From the NCBI GenBank assembly GCA_009783135.1, contig WRHS01000004.1, positions 1 through 30,348 on the forward strand: a stretch of 30,348 bases of DNA. The letters are read 5' to 3'. Below are positions 23,713-30,185 of this stretch, in pieces (position 1 is the stretch's first letter; each line of letters begins with the position of its first letter). The notes beneath the pieces are model-generated. The model did no database searches. It worked only from the letters and a program-made list of their open reading frames with translations, and had not been told where the DNA came from. Position numbers and translations under genes: made by a program. This DNA comes from Dehalococcoidia bacterium (GTDB lineage Bacteria; Chloroflexota; Dehalococcoidia; Dehalococcoidales; UBA1222).

Positions 23713-23721
23713 ATTGTAACA
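23713..23721 (-). promoter_or_regulatory. Extended -10 promoter giving a possible leaderless uppS mRNA
   Basis: On the minus strand TG-T-TACAAT (23721-23713) is an extended -10 with five of six hexamer matches. It ends 8 nt before the uppS ATG. Normal start-site spacing would put the 5' end of the RNA within about 0-3 nt of the AUG. A weak -35 (TAGCCA) lies 17 bp upstream. Confidence 0.45.
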
Positions 23722-23793
23722 TATGCGCTGTGGGGTGGCTATGTGACGTACTGCGTTGGCAATACCAGTTGCCTGATGGCGATTTATGTTTTG

Positions 23794-24351
23794 TCAGACC
23801 TGCTTCAGTTCGGCAGCTTTGGTACTTTCCAATCCATCAATAACGCCAATAAAAGAGTCTGTCAGTTTTTGCAACTTACCCTCGCCGCGTTTAAGGTCGT
23901 CTTGTGAGATTTCCTTGTTTTTCTCAAGTTTTTTGATATCTTCTATGGCATCGCGGCGAATGTTGCGAATAGCAATTTTCTGATCCTCGGTCATTTTCTT
24001 GACCATTTTTGTAAGTTCCGCACGGCGCTCTTCAGAAAGCGGCGGAATGGACAGTCGTATGACGGTGCCGTCAGAGTTTGGTGTCAGCCCGATATTGGAT
24101 TTCAGGATGGCCTTTTCAATCCCTGAAAGGATGTTGGGGTCCCAAGGCTGAATGATGAGCAGGCTGGTGCCGGAAACCGAAACATTTGCGATGTGATTCA
24201 TGGGCGTGGGAACCCCATTGTAGTCCACGCGCACGTGGTCAATCAGTGCTGTACTGGCGCGTCCCGTGCGCACACCTGACAGGTCGCGCTTGAGTATATC
24301 AACAGTCGTTTTCATTTTCTCTTCGGCTTTAAGCAGTGTAGTTTCTATCAT
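23794..24351 (-). CDS. frr: Ribosome recycling factor
   Basis: The 185-residue protein is RRF, which with EF-G splits post-termination ribosomes. Typical stretches are RTGRASTALIDHVRVDYNG near 34, PMNHIANVSV, PWDPNILSGIEKAI, IGLTPNSDGTVIRLSIPPLSEERR and the helical C terminus with DQKIAIRNIRRDA. Length is standard. It overlaps pyrH by 4 nt (ATGA), and its GGGAGGAG ribosome site lies within the last pyrH codons, so the two are translationally coupled. Confidence 0.97.
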   Translation of the reverse strand: MIETTLLKAEEKMKTTVDILKRDLSGVRTGRASTALIDHVRVDYNGVPTPMNHIANVSVSGTSLLIIQPWDPNILSGIEKAILKSNIGLTPNSDGTVIRLSIPPLSEERRAELTKMVKKMTEDQKIAIRNIRRDAIEDIKKLEKNKEISQDDLKRGEGKLQKLTDSFIGVIDGLESTKAAELKQV

Positions 24352-25082
24352 TGTTGCTCCTCCCCGTTAATCAAAGTGCCAATCGGCTCGCCACTTATTG
24401 CACGCACAATGTTATGCTCTGCCTGAAGGTTGAAAACGATGATGGGTAATTTGTTATCCATGCATAGAGAAATGGCAGTTGTATCCATGACCTGAAGCCG
24501 CATGTTAAGCGCCTGCATGTAGCTGAGATGCTCAAATTTTTTGGCATTGGCGTTCTTGCGAGGATCGGCGTCATATACACCATCGACGCAGTTTTTGGTC
24601 ATCAGCAGTACATCAACGTCCAACTCAATGGAGCGCAGTGCTGCGGCCGTGTCAGTGGTCATATATGGATTGCCGGTGCCACCGGCCAGAATAACTACGC
24701 GCCCTTTTTCCATATGGCGTATAGCACGGAGGCGGATGAACGGTTCTGCTACCTGCTGAATGGTAAGGGCGGATTGCACCCGTGTTTCAACGCCGATTTT
24801 CCCCAGAGTATCCTGTAATGCCAAAGCGTTGATGGCGGTAGCCAGCATTCCTGCGTAATCGGCTGTAACGCGATCAAAACCGACCTTCTCAGCTGTAGCC
24901 CCGCGCCAGATATTGCCGGCACCGACTACGACTGCTACTTCCACGCCCATGTCGTGGGCCTGCTTGATGCGGTGAGCCACGTCAGAAACGGTGGCGGCAT
25001 CAATATCAATGTCAGCCTGCCCACCCTTGAAAGCCTCGCCGCTGAGTTTCAGTAGAACCCGTTTGTATTTGGCCTGGGCCAT
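24348..25082 (-). CDS. pyrH: UMP kinase
   Basis: PyrH phosphorylates UMP to UDP, the entry to UTP and CTP synthesis. The 244-residue protein of the amino-acid kinase fold has VLLKLSGEAFKGG at the start, VVVGAGNIWRGA for phosphate binding, GTGNPYMTTDTAAALR, and TKNCVDGVYDADPRKN near 158. These are all family hallmarks. AAGGA lies 9 nt before the ATG. In the order rpsB-tsf-pyrH-frr it is in its most common bacterial context. Confidence 0.97.
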   Translation of the reverse strand: MAQAKYKRVLLKLSGEAFKGGQADIDIDAATVSDVAHRIKQAHDMGVEVAVVVGAGNIWRGATAEKVGFDRVTADYAGMLATAINALALQDTLGKIGVETRVQSALTIQQVAEPFIRLRAIRHMEKGRVVILAGGTGNPYMTTDTAAALRSIELDVDVLLMTKNCVDGVYDADPRKNANAKKFEHLSYMQALNMRLQVMDTTAISLCMDNKLPIIVFNLQAEHNIVRAISGEPIGTLINGEEQQ

Positions 25083-25100
25083 TAGCTCAGTCCTTAATGT

Positions 25101-25616
25101 TTATTCAGGATAAACGCCGATCTCAAAACGTGTAAAACGGTTAATGCGGACGTTTTCGCCCGTGCGGGCGATTACATCCACAATAAGATCCTTAATGGTT
25201 TTCGAGGGGTCTTTGATGAAAGACTGCTCCATGAGGCTAACAACCTCACCCTCTGGTACTACAAAATCTGCTGGTATTTGCTCTGCCAGCACAAAGCTTG
25301 GGTTCATGGCTGCTATTTGCATAGCGATATCGCGCGCAAGGTGCTTGAACTCTTCTGTACGGGCCACAAAATCGGTTTCACAGTTGATTTCCACCATGGC
25401 ACCGATGCGACCACCGGTGTGAATATATGTTTCCACAAGCCCATTGGCTGTAACGCGGTCGGCTTTCTTTGCTGCTTTGGCACATCCGCGTTCTTTAAGA
25501 AGTTCGGCAGCTTTCCTCAAGTCGCCTTGGGTTTCTATAAGAGCGGCTCGGCAATCCATAATTCCTGCACCGCATTTTTCTCTCAGTTCTTTTATGCTAT
25601 CGGTCGAAATTTCCAC
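25101..25616 (-). CDS. tsf: Elongation factor Ts, short form
   Basis: EF-Ts exchanges GDP for GTP on EF-Tu. The 171-residue protein has the N-terminal UBA-like domain with KCGAGIMDCRAAL and the core motif ETDFVAR that contacts EF-Tu. It is much shorter than E. coli EF-Ts (283) and has only one copy of the core subdomain, ending VRINRFTRFEIG. Short forms are known from several bacterial groups, including Chloroflexota and cyanobacteria. The start is GTG at 25616, with AAGGAG 6 nt upstream. It follows rpsB by 15 bp. Confidence 0.96.
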   Translation of the reverse strand: MEISTDSIKELREKCGAGIMDCRAALIETQGDLRKAAELLKERGCAKAAKKADRVTANGLVETYIHTGGRIGAMVEINCETDFVARTEEFKHLARDIAMQIAAMNPSFVLAEQIPADFVVPEGEVVSLMEQSFIKDPSKTIKDLIVDVIARTGENVRINRFTRFEIGVYPE

Positions 25617-25631
25617 GTATTTCTCCTTGAA

Positions 25632-26393
25632 TTACAGGTCTATTGCAGGAGCGTTGTCGGTGCTTTCACCAATAATCGGCACGTCGCCTTTTTCAACAGC
25701 CACCGTAAGTTCGCCTTTGGCTTCCAGAATGGCATCGGCAATCTTGCCGGCCACCAGCTTGATGGCGCGGATTGCGTCGTCATTCGATGGGATAGGTGCG
25801 TCAATTTCATCCGGATTACAGTTGGTATCCACCATAGCAACGACGGGTATTCCCACTCTCTGCGCCTCAGCAATAGCGATGCGCTCTTTTGAGGGGTCAA
25901 CGATGAACATAACATCCGGCAGAGCAGTCATTTCCTTGATGCCGCCAAATTGTATGTTCATCTGCTCAATTTCTTCGGTTAATTGCTGAGCTTCCTTTTT
26001 GGGCAGCCGGGACAGTTCGCCTTTGGACTGTTGATCCTCTAGACGTACAAGGTAGTCAATGCGACCCTGAATGGCCGCGAAATTGGTGAGCGTGCCGCCA
26101 ACCCAGCGCTGATTAACATAAAACATTCCGGCACGCTGAGCCTCTTCCTGTATGATGGTCTGGGCCTGTTTTTTCGTGCCGACGAACAGAACTTTGCCGC
26201 CTTCACCAACGATTTCTTTGATAAATTCGCTGGCTTTGTCCAGCATGGAAGCAGTCTGTTCCAAGTCAATGATGTGAATACCATTGCGCTTGGTAAAGAT
26301 ATATTTCTTCATGCGCGGATGCCACCTGCTGGTCTGGTGACCGAAGTGAGCACCGGCCTCTAATAACTCTTTAATGGTTGCTGTATCAGCCAA
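25632..26393 (-). CDS. rpsB: Ribosomal protein S2
   Basis: S2 of the small ribosomal subunit. I place the start at TTG 26393, where GGGAGG (26404-26399) lies 5 nt upstream. The 253-residue product then begins M-ADTATIKELLEAGAHFGHQ, as expected for the family. The ATG at 26414 would add seven residues (MGIREVF) that are encoded by the ribosome site itself. Core motifs are HFGHQTSRWHPRMKKYIF, FVGTKKQAQTII, NQRWVGGTLTNF, DVMFIVDPSKERIAIAEA and VAMVDTNCNPDEIDAPIPSNDDA. The tail after residue 235 is variable. It is the first gene of the long minus-strand operon and has a good promoter just upstream. Confidence 0.96.
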   Translation of the reverse strand: MADTATIKELLEAGAHFGHQTSRWHPRMKKYIFTKRNGIHIIDLEQTASMLDKASEFIKEIVGEGGKVLFVGTKKQAQTIIQEEAQRAGMFYVNQRWVGGTLTNFAAIQGRIDYLVRLEDQQSKGELSRLPKKEAQQLTEEIEQMNIQFGGIKEMTALPDVMFIVDPSKERIAIAEAQRVGIPVVAMVDTNCNPDEIDAPIPSNDDAIRAIKLVAGKIADAILEAKGELTVAVEKGDVPIIGESTDNAPAIDL

Positions 26394-26435
26394 GAAAACC
26401 TCCCTTATGCCCATTGAAACTCATTTTAACGCACC

Positions 26436-26464
26436 AGTATAGCATACAGTTGTTATACCAGCAA
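26436..26464 (-). promoter_or_regulatory. Promoter of the rpsB-tsf-pyrH-frr run
   Basis: On the minus strand TTGCTG (26464-26459), a 17-bp spacer and TATACT (26441-26436). The start near 26430 gives a leader of about 36 nt to the TTG start. Confidence 0.72.
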
Positions 26465-26683
26465 GAGCGATAATGCGTTTTTCCAAGATTTTCATTTGCC
26501 GGTATGCACAAGGTTTCCTTGTTATGAATAAGAAAACAATTGAGCAAGCCACAAATGGCTTAAAAGATGATAATTTGACGAACTTGCCCCGAAATAAGTA
26601 ATCTATGTAGCAGTTCCGAAAAAATCATCGAAAACATTTGTTGTAAGTTTGAGAGTTGTGTAATCATGCAATTTTTGGGACAA
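26465..26683 (+). other. AT-rich gap between the rpsB promoter and tRNA-Thr
   Basis: About 220 bp with no convincing gene. It contains the inverted repeat ACAAGG-TTT-CCTTGT near 26508-26522. Directly after it lies a 25-codon frame (ATG 26524 to TAA 26601, MNKKTIEQATNG...) with only AAGG 10 nt upstream. TGTAAT at 26659-26664 is the best -10 candidate for the tRNA gene. Confidence 0.4.
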
Positions 26684-26759
26684 GCCAGCGTAGCTCAGTT
26701 GGTAGAGCAGCTGTTTCGTAAACAGCAGGTCTGGAGTTCGAGCCTCCACGCTGGCTCCA
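26684..26759 (+). tRNA. tRNA-Thr (anticodon CGU)
   Basis: The 76-nt cloverleaf folds without mismatch. The acceptor stem is GCCAGCG (26684-26690) with CGCTGGC (26749-26755), the D stem GCTC/GAGC, the anticodon stem GCTGT/ACAGC with loop TTCGTAA, and the T arm TGGAG-TTCGAGC-CTCCA. The anticodon CGT at 26717-26719 reads ACG codons. Discriminator U is followed by an encoded CCA (26757-26759). No hairpin terminator is evident downstream. Confidence 0.95.
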
Positions 26760-26818
26760 CACAGCAATCAGTTAAGCTTTTCTCGACTACCTCCGTTAAT
26801 TTTTAGTGCCGGCGCCGG

Positions 26819-26847
26819 TTATCAGTATTTGTTAGCTGTGGTATGAT
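26819..26847 (+). promoter_or_regulatory. Extended -10 promoter before the acidic-tail protein gene
   Basis: TTATCA (26819-26824), 17 bp, TATGAT (26842-26847), preceded by TGG, which makes an extended -10. The start near 26854 leaves a leader of about 65 nt to ATG 26919. Confidence 0.5.
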
Positions 26848-26918
26848 TTAATGAAATGATGCACTGGACTGAAGATATGAGTGCATTTCTTTGAGTTATT
26901 TGTTTTGGGGAGTTAAAC

Positions 26919-27683
26919 ATGAGCCGTTTTGCTGACAAGCTAAAAAACGCTTTACAGGTGGCGCCGCCATCAATGGGGTTTTTCCGCAGCACATCTTCTG
27001 CGGACAAGCCGCGCATGCTGTTAGTGGCGCGACTGACCTTGGAAGATGCAGAAAATGCATCTGATGTGATGAAATCTGCGGATGCTGTTTTGCTGACTTG
27101 CCACAAATACTTACCTGCCAAAACGCTGAAAATGCTTTTGAAAACTGCCGGCGATGCCCCGCTGGGTGTGTGGTTTATCGGCAAAGCCCAAAGCAAAGTC
27201 CCGGAAGGCGTGGATTTTGAGGCTTTTGCGGCTGAAAACACGCTGCTATCCCGCAGCAGTACCGGCATTGGTAAAGTGCTGGTACTGCCATCTGATTTAC
27301 CTGATAGCTTTGCACGTGCGTTGAATGACTTACCTATGGACTCCATTTTGGTAGATGCCGATACTACAGCGGCTCTTACATGGATGGATTTGATGCGATG
27401 GTCCCGCTTAGGTGATTTTATTACCAAGCCGCTTCTGGCGCATGTTCCGGTGGATATATCTGGAAATGAAATAACCATGTTGTGGGATGGCGGAGTTGAT
27501 GCTTTGGTTGTATCCGTGTCCGCTGAAAGCGGAGAGTCTTTTAATAAATTACGTGCTGTTGCGGACGAGCTCAAGTTGGCGCCAAAGCGCAAATGGATGA
27601 AAACAAGCGCTATTGTGCCTGTTGTAAAACAGGATGCGGCGGCCTTTGCCTCTGACGATGATGATGCCGACGATGACGATTAG
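26919..27683 (+). CDS. Uncharacterised protein with acidic C-terminal tail
   Basis: I do not recognise this 254-residue protein. GGGGAG lies about 7 nt before the ATG. It has no signal peptide or membrane helix. Alternating hydrophobic strands (RMLLVARLTL, ADAVLLTCHKYL, LGVWFIGKAQ, KVLVLPSDL, SILVDADTTAAL, VDALVVSVSA) with helices between them suggest an alpha/beta fold, perhaps a degenerate TIM barrel, but no catalytic motif is seen. Residues 213-226 are basic (KLAPKRKWMKTS) and the last ten are almost all Asp (DDDDADDDD), encoded by GAT/GAC repeats. A soluble cytoplasmic protein is likely. It lies between tRNA-Thr and the lipoprotein gene, 25 bp upstream of the latter, so the two may share a transcript. 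Confidence 0.8.
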   Translation: MSRFADKLKNALQVAPPSMGFFRSTSSADKPRMLLVARLTLEDAENASDVMKSADAVLLTCHKYLPAKTLKMLLKTAGDAPLGVWFIGKAQSKVPEGVDFEAFAAENTLLSRSSTGIGKVLVLPSDLPDSFARALNDLPMDSILVDADTTAALTWMDLMRWSRLGDFITKPLLAHVPVDISGNEITMLWDGGVDALVVSVSAESGESFNKLRAVADELKLAPKRKWMKTSAIVPVVKQDAAAFASDDDDADDDD

Positions 27684-27708
27684 TAATATAACATAACGGG
27701 AGTTGCAG

Positions 27709-28350
27709 ATGAAAAAGGCAGCATTTATTATCATCTCTATTGTGGCGGTGGCGATTCTTGTATCTGCTATGGGTTGTGATTCGTGTAAACCACCCGAAAC
27801 GACTGCCCTCAAGCCAGTAATATATCTTTACCCTGATGTACCCACCGAAGTCACTGTAAAGTTGAAGTATAACGGCATTTTGGATTTTACCTATCCGGCA
27901 TATAACGACGGATGGCATGTCACAGCATTTCAGGACGGCACTTTAATCAACCATGCCGACGGCAAGGAATACGCATATCTGTTTTGGGAAGGACACGGCA
28001 AGACGGATTATGACCTGAGCCGGGGCTTTGTTGTAAAAGGCGAGGATACAGTCTCCTTTTTACAGGATAAACTCTCTTATATTGGGCTTACACCGAGGGA
28101 GTACAATGAGTTTATTGTCTATTGGCTGCCTTTGATGCAAAACAACGCATATAACCTAATCACATTCCAAGGCAACGCTTATACCGAAAATGCCGAGTTG
28201 ATTATCACACCCACGCCTGACAGCATGCTGAGAGTATTTATGGCGTTTAAGCCACTTGATGCCCCGATTGAAATAGAGGAACAGGAACTGAGCCCGTTCA
28301 GCAGGAGTGGCTTCATGGTTGTCGAGTGGGGCGGTTGCATCATCAGATAA
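27709..28350 (+). CDS. Putative lipoprotein with KPVIYLYP domain
   Basis: ATG 27709, 6 nt after GGGAG, gives a 213-residue protein. Residues 1-22 form a signal peptide (MKKAAFIIISIV...) ending SAMG|C, with C23 as the likely lipidated Cys, although the lipobox is imperfect. The mature part starts with two nearby Cys and then KPVIYLYPDVPTEVTVKL, followed by YPAYNDGWHV, DGTLINHADGKEYAYLFWEG and EYNEFIVYWLPLM. I recall this motif set from uncharacterised proteins of Firmicutes and other anaerobes; no function is known to me. It should sit on the outer face of the membrane. It ends about 50 bp before a bidirectional terminator. Confidence 0.82.
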   Translation: MKKAAFIIISIVAVAILVSAMGCDSCKPPETTALKPVIYLYPDVPTEVTVKLKYNGILDFTYPAYNDGWHVTAFQDGTLINHADGKEYAYLFWEGHGKTDYDLSRGFVVKGEDTVSFLQDKLSYIGLTPREYNEFIVYWLPLMQNNAYNLITFQGNAYTENAELIITPTPDSMLRVFMAFKPLDAPIEIEEQELSPFSRSGFMVVEWGGCIIR

Positions 28351-28398
28351 GCATTGCGTTTGTGGCATGCCAGCCGAACACATCTCAAATATTAATAA

Positions 28399-28430
28399 AG
28401 AGGCTTCCGGTTTGATTTACGGAAGCCTCT
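28399..28430 (+). terminator. Bidirectional terminator between lipoprotein gene and guaB3
   Basis: AGAGGCTTCCG (28399-28409) pairs perfectly with CGGAAGCCTCT (28420-28430) around a 10-nt loop. AT-rich sequence flanks both sides, and the genes on either side converge on it. T tracts are weak in both directions. Confidence 0.72.
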
Positions 28431-28455
28431 AATAGTTTAGTAAACCAGATTTATA

Positions 28456-29601
28456 TTAGATTGTCGGGATGGTCATCTGATAGAACTTACCCTCGGTGAC
28501 GATTGAGGGCGCAATAACTATTTCTGTCTTATGGAATTCAGCAATATTCGCTGCGCCGCAAACGCCCATGCAGTTTTGCAAAGCTCCTACGAAATTTTGG
28601 CTGCCGTGCGTCAGCGAAGTGGGCCCGAAGAGAATCTGCTCCAATGTGCCGGTAATGCCGACTTTGATGCGCGTACCACGTGGTAAAGAGGCATGAGGGT
28701 TGGCCATGCCCCAGTGACAGCCATAACCCGGTGCACCTTCCGCTTGAGCAAAAATCGAGCCAAGCATGACAGCGTCGGCACCGGCGGCTATAGCCTTGCA
28801 TACATCGCCGCCTTTGCGGAAACCTCCGTCGGTGATGATGGATACGTAGCGACCGGACTCATTGAAATAATCATCGCGTGCCTGTGCGCAGTCCATTGTG
28901 GCCGTAATTTGAGGTACGCCGATACCAAGTACCTCGCGGGACGTGCAGGCAGCGCCCGGACCGACACCTACAAGTACGGCGGCCACGCCGGTACGCATGA
29001 GGGCTATGCAGGCGCTGTAACTAACGCAGTTACCCACAACAACAGGAATGGGCACCTGCTTTACCAACTCTTCGAACACCAGACCATGAGTGCTTTTGGA
29101 TATGTGATGGGCGCTGGTGACTGTTGATGCCACAACTAGGATATCGGCGCCGGCATCTACTATGGTTTTAACGTATTTTTTTGTATTGGCCGGAGCAACG
29201 GAAACGGCACATACGCCACCTCCTGCCTTGATTTGTTTTATGCGCTCGGCAATTAACTCATCACGAATAGGCTCGGCATACACTTTCTGCATCAGTGCCG
29301 TTACCTCTGTTTCGGGTGCCTTGGCAATTTGCGAGAGAATCTCAGAGGGATTGTCATAACGCGTCTGCACGCCTTCTAGGTTAAGTACGGCTAACCCGCC
29401 GAGTTTGCTCATGCGTATGGCAAAAGCAGTATCCGTGACGCCATCCATGGCTGAGGCAATGATGGGGATATCAAATTTGATATTGCCTATTGAATAACTA
29501 ACGTCGGTTTGGTCAGGATTTATGGTCATATCTCCGGGAACAATAGCGACTTCGTCGAAACCATAAGTGTGGCGTAATTCTCTAAATGCAGGTTTTGCCA
29601 T
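28456..29601 (-). CDS. guaB3: GuaB3-family IMP dehydrogenase
   Basis: The start is ATG 29601: AAGGAGGG is 7 nt upstream, while an open frame further up to 29643 runs through that ribosome site and the -10 element. The 381-residue protein is an IMPDH/GMPR-type TIM barrel without the CBS pair that normal IMP dehydrogenases carry. It begins RELRHTYGFDEVAIVPG. The catalytic loop is GVGPGAACTSREVLGIGVPQ, with C219 as the attacking Cys, and ITDGGFRKGGDVCKAIAAGADAVMLGS binds phosphate. GuaB3 proteins of Actinobacteria and cyanobacteria are the closest family I know; an IMPDH reaction, IMP to XMP, is likely but not certain. It is transcribed alone from its own promoter. Confidence 0.9.
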   Translation of the reverse strand: MAKPAFRELRHTYGFDEVAIVPGDMTINPDQTDVSYSIGNIKFDIPIIASAMDGVTDTAFAIRMSKLGGLAVLNLEGVQTRYDNPSEILSQIAKAPETEVTALMQKVYAEPIRDELIAERIKQIKAGGGVCAVSVAPANTKKYVKTIVDAGADILVVASTVTSAHHISKSTHGLVFEELVKQVPIPVVVGNCVSYSACIALMRTGVAAVLVGVGPGAACTSREVLGIGVPQITATMDCAQARDDYFNESGRYVSIITDGGFRKGGDVCKAIAAGADAVMLGSIFAQAEGAPGYGCHWGMANPHASLPRGTRIKVGITGTLEQILFGPTSLTHGSQNFVGALQNCMGVCGAANIAEFHKTEIVIAPSIVTEGKFYQMTIPTI

Positions 29602-29624
29602 GAGGGTGCCCTCCTTGAAGAGAA

Positions 29625-29653
29625 AGCATATCAAAAGGCGCAATAGCAGTCAA
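29625..29653 (-). promoter_or_regulatory. Promoter of guaB3
   Basis: On the minus strand TTGACT (29653-29648), a 17-bp spacer and TATGCT (29630-29625). The start near 29618 leaves a leader of under 20 nt that still contains the AAGGAGGG site (29616-29609). Confidence 0.65.
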
Positions 29654-29759
29654 GGCTGATTTATTCAGAAAACGGCATGGAAAAATAATATTTTCACGTT
29701 AAAAAGATACTGCCCATCCGACATTTCGACGTTATATAGGAATTTTGCGACCCGAACGT

Positions 29760-29781
29760 TTATGTTATAATCATGACATAA
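29760..29781 (+). promoter_or_regulatory. Extended -10 promoter inside an inverted repeat
   Basis: TG-T-TATAAT (29763-29771) is a perfect extended -10. It lies within the dyad TTATGT (29760-29765) ... ACATAA (29776-29781), centred on the -10, an arrangement expected for a repressor site. TTTTGC at 29743-29748 is the -35 region at 17-bp spacing. Confidence 0.5.
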
Positions 29782-29937
29782 TCAATGCGTAGCAATGTAT
29801 AACACTTTGCGTCTGATTGAGATGAAGAGACGCTCAAGTTAAATCTTCCGCAGAGTTGCTCCGAGTTTGCTGACACCGAAAGCAAGGAAGGCTGTCAAAG
29901 TTCAAAAACATGTTGGACACTTGGAACGAAATTAGGA
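29782..29937 (+). other. Leader region with possible RNA structure
   Basis: Between the promoter and the small gene at 29945 lie about 160 nt without an open frame. GCGTCT (29809-29814) pairs with AGACGC (29828-29833). CTTCC (29845-29849) can pair with GGAAG (29886-29890), enclosing TTGC (29867-29870)/GCAA (29882-29885). TGACA (29871-29875) can reach TGTCA (29893-29897) as a pseudoknot. The stems are short and could be chance. It matches no riboswitch class I know. Confidence 0.35.
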
Positions 29938-29944
29938 TGGTAAA

Positions 29945-30097
29945 ATGAAGAAATTATTGCTAGTGATTGTTTCTGTGATGCTTTTTTCCGGCGCAATGGG
30001 TGGGTGTGAAATATTTGGGGCAAGAAATCCAGACAGAACAGGTGATTTATTATATCAATATAAGCAATGGTTGACAATGTACAACAAAGCTAAATAG
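29945..30097 (+). CDS. Small lipoprotein-like peptide, 50 residues
   Basis: ATG 29945 to TAG 30097 encodes 50 residues, with AGGA 7 nt upstream. The first 20 residues form a signal peptide (MKKLLLVIVSVMLFSGAMGG) ending just before C21, so a lipidated Cys is likely. The mature part of about 30 residues is polar (EIFGARNPDRTGDLLYQYKQ...). A promoter upstream and a terminator directly downstream make it a self-contained gene. It resembles small lipoproteins of the entry-exclusion or lysis kind in layout only; I cannot name it. Confidence 0.6.
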   Translation: MKKLLLVIVSVMLFSGAMGGCEIFGARNPDRTGDLLYQYKQWLTMYNKAK

Positions 30098-30119
30098 CAG
30101 AGGAGCCGCTCTACACAAC

Positions 30120-30160
30120 AAAGGCACCGTCAATTTTTCTAGGCGGTGTCTTTTCATTTT
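30120..30160 (+). terminator. Terminator after the small lipoprotein gene
   Basis: AAAGGCACCG (30120-30129) pairs with CGGTGTCTTT (30144-30153), with one G-U pair, around a 14-nt loop, followed by TCATTTT (30154-30160). Confidence 0.75.
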
Positions 30161-30185
30161 CGACAATCTATACAGGAGGCATTTT

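Noticed and set aside
26524..26601. 25-codon open frame (MNKKTIEQATNG...) between the rpsB promoter and tRNA-Thr
   Set aside because: Too short to judge, with only a weak ribosome site that forms part of a small hairpin (ACAAGG/CCTTGT). No recognisable peptide class. Kept only as a note on the gap.
26822..27592. 256-codon minus-strand frame opposite the acidic-tail protein gene
   Set aside because: A shadow frame: low-complexity Ser-rich translation without a ribosome site or family motifs, while the plus-strand frame has a promoter, a Shine-Dalgarno and good residue patterns.
27655..27681. GAT/GAC-rich short tandem repeat
   Set aside because: Explained by the poly-Asp tail of the encoded protein; mixed codons argue against a simple-sequence expansion.
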